A DNA stretch of 64,000 nucleotides from Shouchella sp047238345 (GCF_047238345.1 NZ_JBDFMQ010000002.1:115213-179212), one strand, 5' to 3'; counted from the stretch's first letter, positions 53,104-62,668 are shown. Numbers and translations: made by a program. Notes: generated by a model not told the origin, from the sequence alone.

Positions 53104-55725
53104 TTATTTTCTCCCCTTTTTTGTAACCTCTACTATTCTTTCTTCAACTAATTCTTGATCTAAGTCTGGCATTATTTCCTCTATAACAAGAGTTTTATTA
53201 TCATTTAACAATCGTTTAAATAACTTTATAAGAGTCGGACTGGTTACATCAATAAATTGTGGCTTCTCACGGCTCATTATTGAACCATCATTTATGTGAT
53301 TATAGACGAAGAATTGTATTGGCAATTCCATTTCTCTCATTCGATCTAGAATTTCAATTATATCCAGGTTTTTTTCAAAATAAGCAAGAAAAGCACTACT
53401 CTTTATTAACCATTTTTTCCTCGATATAATTAAATCCTCTTTAAATGTAATTCGTGGTATCTGAGATATTATTTGATCTTCCTGCATAGCTTTCAACTTG
53501 ATATCAATGAAGATTGAACTAATTGTTGAATAAAGTGCCAGGTCCCTAGATAATAAAGACATTACGGATGCTACCCCAGGTAGTAACATTGGCACCAAGC
53601 TACCTAAAAAATAGATGTTTAACTTCTCGTTTCCAACATAGACATCTAGCTCTCCTGTTTTGTTATTAAATTGATAGGACGTATCCATCCAGTTGTATTC
53701 AATTAAATTGTCCTGATGTTGACTAAACTCCGGAGTATTAAGAATCTGTATTTTCTTTCCTGTTACATTAAATCTAGAATTTGCATTAAATCCATAAGTC
53801 GAGTTTATATCTACAAGGTTTGCTTCTTTTATAGAGTTAGTTATATATTCTTTCATTTTATCAGAGCTTCCTACTTCATTTTGCAATTTCAGAAATCTAG
53901 AAAAATAGATTAAATTGCCTTCATAAATGTGATTTACGACTAATAAATCCTTCTTAGATTTTTGAACAAAAAAAGAATTAGATTGTCTTTTTTCAAGAAG
54001 TTCCTTAGGGAATTCATTGACAACTTCGTTAATAAATTCTTCATCTAGATTAAAAGTATTTTCTTTAGACATACTTCCATTAATCAACTCTTCCATCTTA
54101 CTAAGAAACCTATTTTTTACTGCTAACATATTATTAACTGTCTGATTTTCATACTTCAACTCACTAACACTCACTTGATTTGTTAAGATATCTATGTTTT
54201 GCAAATACCCATCAAAAAGGATTTGAAGAATATCTTCCCAGTGATCTTTTGTGTTTATTTTATTAGCCCCATATTTCTCTTTAAATTTGTCGGCCATTAA
54301 TAATTGTAATAAGTAAGAACTATTAAAAACATTTAGAAATTTCATTAAATTTCTTAATGAATCCTTATGTACAGCTAAAAACTCATTATTCCCCACATCT
54401 ATTGACAAGTCTATTGCGTCTTGATAAAGTATTTTCGCTTTATCAAATTTCTCAATTGAAAGATAATTACTAATTTCTTCAAAACAATTCGTTATATACA
54501 TAAAAGTCTTATGTTGAGCATAATAATCTTCTTCATCAAACGATTCTAAGCTCGTTAAAACATTTAATAGTTGACCATGAACAAATTTGCTCTCATTCGT
54601 ATTAAATGTCGCCAGCTTATTAATGCAATTTTCAAGTAAATTTTCAGCATTTTGAGGAAGAGGGTTTACAATCACGAAAAAACTCTGCCTGTAAAGCTTC
54701 AAAAAGATTTCTTCAGCCTTTAATCGGTCTAAATTATGTTGACTCTCTACCATAAAATCTATTATTTCTTTATAATCAAATTCACTACTCTCATAGAATT
54801 CTTGATAAATACTATTAACTAGTTCAGAAAGCTTTATTGAAACTAATCTATCTTTTGTTTTATAAATCTTTCCACTTTCTTCATTATCATTTATAAGTGC
54901 AGTCCAAAAAATCTTATCTCCCTCAATGTTCAAAGTAGGAATTAACCTGTATTTCATTTCAGGAAATAATAAAGGGTTAGATACAACTTGGTCAAAGATC
55001 ATATATAAATTTGTTTCATTTACACGAGTAACTGTCTTTTTTTCACCTTTTATGAGAGGATTATTACTACTAGTTTCAACAAATTGATTGTATGTTAATG
55101 TACTAAATGGGCTTGTTTTTGTTGCTGCTCTAGAAAAAATTTTTGCTAAAGTTATGTCCATTTTTTTCAGTTTAGCATTGTGCTCTAAGTATGGTGTTTC
55201 TATATATTTATCATACTTCGTAAATATATTTGGCTGTATAAATTTTAGAGCTTTTGAGATTGAGTATTTATCATTTTTAAATACTTCATACATTAAACCT
55301 CTTTCTTTTTCTTCTACTTGGTTGAATAAATCTTTTAACATTAGCTCAATATTATTAAGGTTATATAAAAGTTTATTGTACTTTATGTAGTCTTCCTCTA
55401 GACTTCCCTCAAGAATACCTAACACTGAATCATTTTTTGATTCTCTATTATTAAAAACATCTCTTTTTAGTTTAATAACTTTTTTTCTTAAAGTATCATC
55501 TCTAATTTCTTTAATTGCGAATTCTAATTTATTTATTAGTTCCTTCTTTACCGCTTCTAAATGTTTTATTGTTTTAATTCTGTGACTAATCTTTTGATCA
55601 ATATCTTTGATTCCAAAAGACTTTATATAACTAGTTGGTAAAATGGTTTGCCTTCTTAAACTCATTGGCGAAAATACATAGTTCTTTAGATCTGCCTCAG
55701 GTTCTTTAATTTCAATTTTGTTCAT
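53104..55725 (-). CDS. Lantibiotic dehydratase, glutamylation domain (TclK/TbtB-like LanB)
   Basis: An 873-residue LanB N-terminal-domain protein. SRAATKTSPFSTLTYNQF near residue 205 is the R.ATKTTPFG-like glutamylation-domain signature. Its length matches split LanBs that lack the C-terminal elimination domain, which is encoded separately at 47644. It transfers glutamate from Glu-tRNA to Ser/Thr side chains of the precursor. It overlaps the SDR stop by 4 nt and is directly followed by the 380-residue LanB-like gene. Codon use is very AT-rich like the whole cluster. Confidence 0.9.
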   Translation of the reverse strand: MNKIEIKEPEADLKNYVFSPMSLRRQTILPTSYIKSFGIKDIDQKISHRIKTIKHLEAVKKELINKLEFAIKEIRDDTLRKKVIKLKRDVFNNRESKNDSVLGILEGSLEEDYIKYNKLLYNLNNIELMLKDLFNQVEEKERGLMYEVFKNDKYSISKALKFIQPNIFTKYDKYIETPYLEHNAKLKKMDITLAKIFSRAATKTSPFSTLTYNQFVETSSNNPLIKGEKKTVTRVNETNLYMIFDQVVSNPLLFPEMKYRLIPTLNIEGDKIFWTALINDNEESGKIYKTKDRLVSIKLSELVNSIYQEFYESSEFDYKEIIDFMVESQHNLDRLKAEEIFLKLYRQSFFVIVNPLPQNAENLLENCINKLATFNTNESKFVHGQLLNVLTSLESFDEEDYYAQHKTFMYITNCFEEISNYLSIEKFDKAKILYQDAIDLSIDVGNNEFLAVHKDSLRNLMKFLNVFNSSYLLQLLMADKFKEKYGANKINTKDHWEDILQILFDGYLQNIDILTNQVSVSELKYENQTVNNMLAVKNRFLSKMEELINGSMSKENTFNLDEEFINEVVNEFPKELLEKRQSNSFFVQKSKKDLLVVNHIYEGNLIYFSRFLKLQNEVGSSDKMKEYITNSIKEANLVDINSTYGFNANSRFNVTGKKIQILNTPEFSQHQDNLIEYNWMDTSYQFNNKTGELDVYVGNEKLNIYFLGSLVPMLLPGVASVMSLLSRDLALYSTISSIFIDIKLKAMQEDQIISQIPRITFKEDLIISRKKWLIKSSAFLAYFEKNLDIIEILDRMREMELPIQFFVYNHINDGSIMSREKPQFIDVTSPTLIKLFKRLLNDNKTLVIEEIMPDLDQELVEERIVEVTKKGRK

Positions 55726-56468
55726 TGTATTGTCCAGCCTCCATCTATTACAAGATTATGCCCGGTTATCATGTTCGATTTTTCATCAATAAGGAATAAA
55801 GCAGCTTCTCTGATATCAAGAGCAGTCCCATATTTCTTTAGCGGTATCCGATCTAAAGCGTCTCTCAAGAAATATGGTGAATTCAACAAATCTTTGTTTG
55901 TTTCTGTCTTTATAAAAGTTGGCGATATACAATTAACGCGAATGTTAAATGAAGCTAATTCGAGAGCAAGCGATTTCGTCATTTGAATTAGTAATGATTT
56001 AGATATTGAGTATGGAACTCTTTGATAATTAGCTACCATGCCATGCTGTGATCCAATAAACAGAATGTTACCTTCTTTTTTATTTGTAATCATATTCTTT
56101 GCAACAATTTGAGTAAATAACAATGTGCTAGTTGCATTAATCGTAATAATTCTATTTAATTCATCTTTAGAAAAATCCATAAAATCTTTAAGGATGTTAA
56201 TTCCTGCGACATTAATTAAGACGTCAACTTCTCTTGTCAATAAAAAACTTTTTGTCGCTTCTTCAAAATTTTCATTAAGATAATCAATTGCTATACTTTC
56301 AATTTTGTTTATGATCTTTTCATCTCTAATTTTTTCGATCTTTTCTCTTAATTTTTTTTCCTGTTCTATATTATCTGTTGCAATGATACTCCAACCGTTG
56401 CTATAAAGATATTCTATAAGCGTAAAGGCAATCTCGCTATTCCCTCCAGTAATTAGCGCTGTCTTCAT
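55722..56468 (-). CDS. SDR oxidoreductase, candidate C-terminal tailoring enzyme
   Basis: A 248-residue classical short-chain dehydrogenase: ITGGNSEIAFTLIEYL (NAD(P) binding), NVAGINIL, the catalytic Ser in LFIGSQHG, YSISKS (YxxxK) and the terminal GHNLVIDGGW. It is coupled by 4-nt overlaps to the aminotransferase upstream and the LanB downstream. In micrococcin biosynthesis SDRs (TclP, TclS) oxidatively decarboxylate the C-terminal Thr and reduce the product. Both precursors here also end in Thr-Thr, so an equivalent role is plausible. Alternatively it could reduce or oxidise a small building block. Confidence 0.85.
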   Translation of the reverse strand: MKTALITGGNSEIAFTLIEYLYSNGWSIIATDNIEQEKKLREKIEKIRDEKIINKIESIAIDYLNENFEEATKSFLLTREVDVLINVAGINILKDFMDFSKDELNRIITINATSTLLFTQIVAKNMITNKKEGNILFIGSQHGMVANYQRVPYSISKSLLIQMTKSLALELASFNIRVNCISPTFIKTETNKDLLNSPYFLRDALDRIPLKKYGTALDIREAALFLIDEKSNMITGHNLVIDGGWTIQ

Positions 56469-57769
56469 AATGTTATACTTTCACTTTTGATATTGATCTC
56501 AACTAGAGTATTATAAATGATATCTTCTAGTAACAATACTTCTTCATCATTAATAATATAGGGAGGAAGCAGTGCAATACCGGAAGTTTTATATGTTGCG
56601 AAAGGATACACTAACAAACCATTCTTTTTCATTAATTCCACATAAGCCCATACTTCATTAAATGATAGCACTTTGTTCTTATTTCTAAGTTCAACTGCAA
56701 ACATCATACCTTCTGCCCTAATCTCATAAACAGTCGGTAATTTATCAACCCTGTTTTTTAGTGCTTGATAAATTTTATTGCTACTTCTCTTAATCTCAGA
56801 ATTGACATTAGGTCCCTCGTCTAATATATTTAGCACTTCAATAGCAGCCGCAGCACAAACTGGGTTACCATTTTGTGTGGAAAAATGAGGAATAGGCTCA
56901 TTCATGTCTAAAAGATCCGATACTTTATCATTGATTAATACTGCTGCCATTGGTAAATATCCATTTGTCATTGCTTTAGAAATACAGACTATATCTGGCT
57001 TAATGCCTAGCGATTGGTAGGCAAAAAAAGAGCCCGTTCTAAAGTAAGCAGTAGTAACTTCATCCGATATTAACAGAATTGAATATCTCTTACAGTTCAT
57101 TTGAATGCAAGATAAGATTTCAGAGTCCAGTTTAATTACACCACTAGAAGCCATAATAGGTTCTAATAGAAACGCAGCGATGTTCTCATGGTTCTTTTCG
57201 AAATAAGCATTAAGATATTTAATATAATTAGAATGATCGTTTTTGTTAAAATCTGGAGTGGCAATTAAAGCGATTCCTGGTAATTTAGGCGATATCGTGT
57301 TCATCTCGTATTGTTCAATTCCAGTAACAGACATTGCTCCATAGGTTGTTCCATGATAAGAAATATCTAATCCTACCACATATTTCTTTTTATTATCATT
57401 TTGATTATAGCTAACCTTCCTTGCCAATTTTATCGCTAGTTCTATGGCCTCGGAACCAGTGGTGCTGTACATCAATTTACTAAAATCGTTACCAGATTTA
57501 CCCAAAATTCTCAATGCTAATTCTTCAGTCTTTTCATTTGTATTGGACCATAAATTCACAAAAGGTATTTTATTCAACTGACTAGAAATCGCATTATTTA
57601 TCCTTTTGTTTTTATATCCCAATATTATATTCATTAGACCGCCCAGACCATCTAAATACTTATGACCTTCCGAATCAAAAACAAAAACTCCTTCTGCATA
57701 ATTCACTTCTTTCAAGATTCTTTTTTTATTTTCTTCCATGTATGGATAGATAACATGATTTTTTTTCAT
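56465..57769 (-). CDS. Class III PLP aminotransferase
   Basis: A 434-residue omega/BioA-type transaminase. STTGSEAIELAIKLAR holds the phosphate-binding Ser-Glu, GLDISYHGTTYGAMSVTG is typical of the class, LLISDEVTTAYFRTG holds the PLP-pyridine Asp, and CISKAMTNGYLPMAAV holds the Schiff-base Lys. It overlaps the SDR gene by 4 nt, so they probably act in sequence: SDR-made ketone or aldehyde, then amination. Aminotransferases are not part of the standard thiopeptide core, so this is a distinguishing tailoring feature. Confidence 0.9.
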   Translation of the reverse strand: MKKNHVIYPYMEENKKRILKEVNYAEGVFVFDSEGHKYLDGLGGLMNIILGYKNKRINNAISSQLNKIPFVNLWSNTNEKTEELALRILGKSGNDFSKLMYSTTGSEAIELAIKLARKVSYNQNDNKKKYVVGLDISYHGTTYGAMSVTGIEQYEMNTISPKLPGIALIATPDFNKNDHSNYIKYLNAYFEKNHENIAAFLLEPIMASSGVIKLDSEILSCIQMNCKRYSILLISDEVTTAYFRTGSFFAYQSLGIKPDIVCISKAMTNGYLPMAAVLINDKVSDLLDMNEPIPHFSTQNGNPVCAAAAIEVLNILDEGPNVNSEIKRSSNKIYQALKNRVDKLPTVYEIRAEGMMFAVELRNKNKVLSFNEVWAYVELMKKNGLLVYPFATYKTSGIALLPPYIINDEEVLLLEDIIYNTLVEINIKSESITL

Positions 57770-57773
57770 TGTT

Positions 57774-59105
57774 TCACTCCTCGATCTCCAAGTTAATGTT
57801 GAGTTTATTATTAAGAGATCTAATAATATTCTTGAGTGTTGAAGAACTTATGTTTAAAATACCCGATGCCTTTTGATAAGAATTGACATACATAAAGACT
57901 TCTAAAATCATAGTGATATTTGCAGTTATTATGTAAAATTTGTTAGTCATCTTTATATAGACATACGAATGTTTTTCAATACTAAATATGAGATAATTAC
58001 GCTGAATATATAATTCCTTATCTAATTTAAAAAAATGAGTCTTTCTTAATGTATTAAATTTTATTTCTATATTGCTAATGTTAAATTTACTACTATATAT
58101 AAACGACCTTAAAATATTTCTTATTTTAACAAACTCTTTAACAAAGACATTTTCTTTAATTACATTATTATATGTACTGGTTAAACGCTTGTCTGAAGCA
58201 AATAAAACACATGAATTTTTTCTAGATTGATTTATCTCGTTTACTTTTAAATCACTAAAACAGTTAAAATTAGAAAGAAAATTTTCGCCTTTTGTTTCCA
58301 AATGACGTATCTTAGTAGATCGCGTGCAAAACTCTTCTGGGTTCCACATACATTCATCTTTTATTAAATAATAAATTTCTTCAACCTTTAAAGTACCTTT
58401 TTTATTTATCTCTTCTATATATTTCCCATAATTTAATATGTCTTTTTCATTGTTAAATACCACTGTTGTAATTTCTTCATCTCTAATGTGAAAAGGAGAC
58501 CTTGATTTCCTCTCAGAAAAACTCACAACAGTCATTTTTTTATTTACTTGCGTATGAATAAAATCAACAGAATAAGTTCTATCACTTATTTTAATTAATT
58601 CTATTTTTTCAAGTCCATAACTATTATTTTTATTATTCATGACCTTATTATTAATAATTGAAGAATTTATATTTTGCTCTAACATAATAGACTGAAAATC
58701 TTTGTTCGATAAATCTTGATTCACAAAATGTTTAATTCCTGAATAAAACAGATTCTTAGGATATATACCTGATATTAGTAAGTTAAACCCTCTAGTATAT
58801 GGGTTATTTGCTGTATTTCTAGTTTTATGATTATGTAGGTTAATTATGAAAGATTTGTTTGCAAATGTTTCTTCCATGTATGTAATAACAGGTTTTAAGC
58901 GTTCATCACCATTAATTATAACAATTGGAACACCAGCTTCTTTAATCAAAGATAACAAATTAAATATTACCAATTGATAATCTTCCAATTCGTGACTTCT
59001 TATTTTTTCGAAGGTGTTTTTTTTATAAATGCCTTTCGAAAATCTACACATCATTAATCCATCATCATCTACTATAAAGTCAAATTTTATAGCTGTATTA
59101 ACCAA
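57774..59105 (-). CDS. Unknown cluster protein with possible C-terminal HTH
   Basis: A 443-residue protein from a TTG at 59105 after AAAGGAGG. I recognise no family. The first ~150 residues are alpha/beta (VPIVIINGDERLKPVITYME, SFIINLHNHKTRN, NLLISGIYPKNLF). The middle has ECMWNPEEFC with further Cys later. The last 30 residues (KASGILNISSSTLKNIIRSL) look like a LuxR/GerE-type HTH. It lies between the exporter and the aminotransferase, 4 nt from the latter, and so belongs to the operon. It might be a regulator, a leader peptidase or a tailoring enzyme; none is shown. Confidence 0.6.
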   Translation of the reverse strand: MVNTAIKFDFIVDDDGLMMCRFSKGIYKKNTFEKIRSHELEDYQLVIFNLLSLIKEAGVPIVIINGDERLKPVITYMEETFANKSFIINLHNHKTRNTANNPYTRGFNLLISGIYPKNLFYSGIKHFVNQDLSNKDFQSIMLEQNINSSIINNKVMNNKNNSYGLEKIELIKISDRTYSVDFIHTQVNKKMTVVSFSERKSRSPFHIRDEEITTVVFNNEKDILNYGKYIEEINKKGTLKVEEIYYLIKDECMWNPEEFCTRSTKIRHLETKGENFLSNFNCFSDLKVNEINQSRKNSCVLFASDKRLTSTYNNVIKENVFVKEFVKIRNILRSFIYSSKFNISNIEIKFNTLRKTHFFKLDKELYIQRNYLIFSIEKHSYVYIKMTNKFYIITANITMILEVFMYVNSYQKASGILNISSSTLKNIIRSLNNKLNINLEIEE

Positions 59106-59141
59106 AGTACTTCCTCCTTTCTTAAATGATCGAAGGATCTA

Positions 59142-60068
59142 TTATCTGCTTTTTTTAACAAAAGCTAATCTTAATAGAAAAGCTAAAGACATTTTTTCAC
59201 GAACATAAAAAGCATAACTAAAAACATTAAGCACTCCTTTAAACAGTATGAGTATGTAGAGGACTGACACACCAATTGCAATAAACGCTAGCCATGTAAA
59301 TCCATTAATCATAACGTACAATAAAATGAAAATTGGAGAAAATAACGGTATGAACATTAAAACAGACGATACGGAAACCCATAATTCAATGTCTGTTGAT
59401 GGCAAAAAAATTAATAAGCCAAATAACAAAAAATATGGAGATAGCACCAATAACGAAACAGGTCCAGATTCAGTAAGACTACTCACTTTTATACTTAAAC
59501 CTAATGTAGTTAATACAGAGGTTAACAACATTAGCGCACAAACTGCACAGCAACCAATAAAAAACATGAAACCACTGAATGTTAACCCACTAAAAATTGG
59601 TTGAACAAAGTCACTGTAAATACTAAATTCATATGGATTAAATATTGAAAAAATAGATGAAGTTAACACGATAGCGAGAGCAGTGCTAGCTATTAATACT
59701 AAGATTAAAACAAAGGAAGTAACCACTTTACCGAATAAATAGTGTTTCTCCGCAATACTAGTATTGATAATCTCTGATACTTTGCTATCCCTATCTTCTA
59801 CAATACTTTGCATCATAGCTGCTACATTACTAAAAAGGAAAAACATAAGAGCAAAGGCAATTACGTTAACAACTCCCAAAGAACTACCAATTCCTTCAAC
59901 AACAGCAGATTCATTTTGCAAAAATGATAATGATGGTTCAAATAGTATCAAGTATAAAGCAATAATCATTAATATAACTAAATTCGTAACAAAACCAAAT
60001 GTTATACTTCTATTAAAGATTAATGTTTTCATTGAGATGTATGAATACGATAAATATTTATTTATCAT
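59142..60068 (-). CDS. ABC-2-type permease
   Basis: A 308-residue membrane protein with about six hydrophobic segments and the NatB/ABC-2 layout: a cytosolic N-terminus (KTLIFNRSITFGF), the loop SIVEDRDSKVSEIINTSIAE between the first helices, then five more. It overlaps the ATPase gene by 11 nt. Together they form an exporter likely exporting the mature peptide and/or giving immunity. No peptidase domain is fused, so leader removal must be done by other proteins. Confidence 0.88.
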   Translation of the reverse strand: MINKYLSYSYISMKTLIFNRSITFGFVTNLVILMIIALYLILFEPSLSFLQNESAVVEGIGSSLGVVNVIAFALMFFLFSNVAAMMQSIVEDRDSKVSEIINTSIAEKHYLFGKVVTSFVLILVLIASTALAIVLTSSIFSIFNPYEFSIYSDFVQPIFSGLTFSGFMFFIGCCAVCALMLLTSVLTTLGLSIKVSSLTESGPVSLLVLSPYFLLFGLLIFLPSTDIELWVSVSSVLMFIPLFSPIFILLYVMINGFTWLAFIAIGVSVLYILILFKGVLNVFSYAFYVREKMSLAFLLRLAFVKKSR

Positions 60069-60957
60069 CGATTTCTTCCTCCTGATTAATGCTTTTAAAT
60101 ATTTTCTCCACAGTTGGTTTTTCTATTATAAAGGTCTTAGTTAAACTAGAATCAATTCTATCCAGTAAAACGTTTTCATCGCCTTCTGTATTTAACTCAA
60201 TTTCATATAGAGTATCTTTAATATCAAACTTTAAGTTTAAACTTTCTAGCAACTCACTATTAATAGAAGGATTTTCTATTTTTAATACAGAATTATACCT
60301 CGCTTGTATATTATTAATTGTGTCAAAGTGAATTAACTCACCCTTTTTTATAAATAATAACCTATCTGATAAATGTTCAATACTGTCCATCTTATGACTA
60401 GAATAAATAATGGTCGTACCATTATCTCTTACAGTCTTTATTGCACTTATAAATAAGTCCACATTTATTGGATCCAATCCACTAAATGGTTCATCGAGTA
60501 TAAGTAGTTTAGGTTTATTCAAAACCGAAACAATAAATTGAACTTTTTGCTGATTACCTTTTGAAAGGTTACCTAATAATTCTTTTCTTAAATTATGTAT
60601 TTTGAAGTATTCTAACCAAAAATCAATTGTTTCAATTAATTCTTTTTTCTTCCTTCCTTTTAAGTAACCAAATGCTAACAATTGAGAGTAAATATCCGTT
60701 CGATTGTAGAGTCCTCTTTGTTCAGGTAAATAACCGACGTCATCTTTTAAGTCGAATTTTTCTTCATTAATTGAAATAGTTCCCTTATCAGGAAAATACA
60801 TCTCCAATATTAATTTGAACAACGTCGTCTTACCTGCACCATTATGACCTACAACACCAAGTATTTCATTTTTTTTCACGTTCATTGAGAATTCATTAAA
60901 AATTTTCTTTTCCCCTAATGTTTTAGATATATTTTTAGCTTCTAGGAGACTTGACAT
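60058..60957 (-). CDS. ABC transporter ATPase (NatA/CcmA-type)
   Basis: A 299-residue ATPase. The start at 60957 follows AAAGGAAGG by 9 nt; the frame opens at 60984. Walker A GHNGAGKTT, signature LSKGNQQKV and Walker B LLILDEPFSGLDP are intact, with a C-terminal ~90-residue extension typical of self-protection ABC-2 exporters. It is the first enzyme-type gene after precursor A and overlaps the permease, so the pair is an exporter/immunity system for the peptide. Confidence 0.92.
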   Translation of the reverse strand: MSSLLEAKNISKTLGEKKIFNEFSMNVKKNEILGVVGHNGAGKTTLFKLILEMYFPDKGTISINEEKFDLKDDVGYLPEQRGLYNRTDIYSQLLAFGYLKGRKKKELIETIDFWLEYFKIHNLRKELLGNLSKGNQQKVQFIVSVLNKPKLLILDEPFSGLDPINVDLFISAIKTVRDNGTTIIYSSHKMDSIEHLSDRLLFIKKGELIHFDTINNIQARYNSVLKIENPSINSELLESLNLKFDIKDTLYEIELNTEGDENVLLDRIDSSLTKTFIIEKPTVEKIFKSINQEEEIDDK

Positions 60958-60993
60958 TACTTTCATCCTTCCTTTCACGACCAATAAGGTTTA

Positions 60994-61021
60994 AAAACCG
61001 GATTATAAATAATCCGGTTTT
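60994..61021 (-). terminator. Attenuator hairpin between precursor A and the ABC genes
   Basis: AAAACCGGATTAT (60994-61006) and ATAATCCGGTTTT (61009-61021) form a perfect 13-bp stem with a 2-nt loop. On the minus strand a T run (GGTTTTTAAA) follows. Placed right after precursor A it should let only some transcripts run on, giving an excess of precursor over enzymes, common in RiPP operons. Confidence 0.88.
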
Positions 61022-61047
61022 ATGATTTAAGTACTTCCCCACGTATC

Positions 61048-61209
61048 TTATGTTGTAGATGTAGAACTTGATCCGCATGTAGAAGAAGCGCTACAGCTAG
61101 TTGAACCACTAGAAGCAGCTGTCTCTGGTAAAGCAGTAACATCTTCTAGTTCAACTATAGAAAATTCTAAGTCACTATCTACTTTTGTTAGTACTTTGTT
61201 ATCACTCAT
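61048..61209 (-). CDS. Thiopeptide-type precursor peptide A
   Basis: A 53-residue peptide with an excellent AAAGGAGGTGA site 5 nt before the ATG. The leader (residues 1-32) includes DLEFSIVELEDV and ALPETAA, like the acidic LDVxELxDVxALPE leaders of thiazolylpeptide precursors (TIGR03892-like). The predicted core starts at Ser33 (by analogy with ALPEMGA|S cleavage) and has 21 residues: mostly Ser and Thr, Cys at core positions 7 and 13, Gly at 3 and 14, Ala at 9, and Thr-Thr at the end. The first gene of the operon. Start and sequence are certain; the leader/core boundary is inferred. Confidence 0.92.
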   Translation of the reverse strand: MSDNKVLTKVDSDLEFSIVELEDVTALPETAASSGSTSCSASSTCGSSSTSTT

Positions 61210-61331
61210 TACATTCACCTCCTTTCAATAGTTTAAAGAAATTAAAGCAACTAGTTTCTAGCAACAAACAAATTTTTATGTATTTTTTTCATCAATGTGA
61301 TTTTTTCATCAATTCCATAAGTTCTAAATTT

Positions 61332-61360
61332 AGATTAATCTATAAAACTCTAACAGTCAA
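61332..61360 (-). promoter_or_regulatory. Candidate promoter of the RiPP operon
   Basis: On the minus strand TTGACT (61360-61355), 17 nt, TAATCT (61337-61332), about 120 nt ahead of precursor A. The promoter of precursor B has the same TTGACT-17-TAATaT layout. Confidence 0.55.
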
Positions 61361-61486
61361 TAAAAAAATTAGTAAATTGATTAAAATTTATTAATTTATT
61401 GGAAAAAACCTCTTACAAATTACCTCTTTATGTTTTACTATGATTTTATAAAGAAAAAATAAATATATAGAATAAAGAGGTGCATA

Positions 61487-62254
61487 ATGATTTACAACAA
61501 TGTATTTTCAAGTGTATATAACAAAAAATTCAATAATTTCTCTAGAGTGGTTGGTCCGATGCTCTATGAATATCTACAGGACAATTTATCATTACATAAA
61601 AAAAACAAAATATTAGATGTGTGTTGTGGTACTGGTACATTGGCGAACTTTTTTTTACAAAAAGGACATGAAGTAACTGGAATAGATTTATCAGAGGACA
61701 TGCTTAATCACGCGATTAAAAACAATAGTGAATTCGTACATAACGGATATGCTAACTTTTATTTATGTGATGCCAGTAATTTTCAACTTGATGAAACTTT
61801 TTCATTTGTTTTCTCTACCTACGATTCATTAAACCATTTGGATAACTTTTCAGAATTAACGAGTTGTTTTGAATCGGTTTATAATGTTATGGACAATAAT
61901 GGAATCTTTATTTTTGATCTCAATACATACTTAGGATTGTCTAAATCAACAGGAATGGTTATTAACGAGGACAATAATCAATTGAATATTTCTCAAAGCT
62001 TTTATGATCCCATATCCAATAAAGCTTCTACAAATTATCGGGGCTTTGTAAAAACAAATCGAGATGAATTATATGTGCATTACAATCAAACCATTTATAA
62101 CACTATCTATAAATTAAACGAGGTTAAAACTTATCTACTTGAAAATGGATGGTTTAATGTCCAATTTACTGATGCACGAAACTTAAATAAAGTATTAACT
62201 GAACCAGAAAACGAACAAAGGGTATTCATAATTGCACAAAAGAAAACAAAATAG
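61487..62254 (+). CDS. Class I SAM-dependent methyltransferase
   Basis: A 255-residue Rossmann-fold methyltransferase. ILDVCCGTGTLANFFLQKGH is motif I, VTGIDLSEDML motif II, and FSFVFSTYDSLNHLDN motif IV region. AAAGAGGTG precedes the ATG. It is divergent from the operon, between the two precursor genes. It could methylate the peptide (N- or O-methylation at the C-terminus or a side chain) or protect a target. The family resembles small-molecule or peptide methyltransferases more than rRNA methylases of known thiopeptide resistance, but sequence alone does not decide. Confidence 0.88.
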   Translation: MIYNNVFSSVYNKKFNNFSRVVGPMLYEYLQDNLSLHKKNKILDVCCGTGTLANFFLQKGHEVTGIDLSEDMLNHAIKNNSEFVHNGYANFYLCDASNFQLDETFSFVFSTYDSLNHLDNFSELTSCFESVYNVMDNNGIFIFDLNTYLGLSKSTGMVINEDNNQLNISQSFYDPISNKASTNYRGFVKTNRDELYVHYNQTIYNTIYKLNEVKTYLLENGWFNVQFTDARNLNKVLTEPENEQRVFIIAQKKTK

Positions 62255-62599
62255 CATTATCTCTTTTTAAATATTAAGTTATTCAATCATTATATCAAAT
62301 CCACATTGACGTCAATAAAAATCCAATGTGAATGTGACTATAACTAGAATTTACTTGTCTTATAATTTTTAGCAAGGAGCTCAATGAAAATCAATTTCCT
62401 CGTGTCTGATAATCTTACAATTATCTATGAGTGAGTGCCAAGACAGCCAAAAACTGCCTTTACTTATATCTACATGCCATCATCTACCTCTACGATTGAA
62501 ATGCGCAATCGTAACATTTACGGGCAACTTATTGCAATATGAGCCATGCTAAATCTAGTAAATTAAATATTTAATTCTAAAAATAACAACAAAAAAGTG
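62255..62599. other. Intergenic region between methyltransferase and precursor B
   Basis: No gene is seen. TCCACATTG and CAATGTGAA near 62300-62333 are complementary around an 18-nt interval, a possible weak terminator for the methyltransferase. The promoter of precursor B lies at its right end. Confidence 0.4.
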
Positions 62600-62628
62600 T
62601 TGACTCCTCAAAAAAATTAAAATAATAT
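62600..62628 (+). promoter_or_regulatory. Promoter of precursor B
   Basis: TTGACT (62600-62605), 17 nt and TAATAT (62623-62628) lie 40 nt ahead of the precursor B ATG. The shared -35 with the promoter of precursor A suggests co-regulation. Confidence 0.65.
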
Positions 62629-62668
62629 ATAAAATGTATTTAACATAATTATAAAAGGAGGTTTTACG

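Noticed and set aside
61185..61394. 69-codon plus-strand frame overlapping precursor A
   Set aside because: It is antisense to precursor A and its leader region; no ribosome site and unlikely composition.
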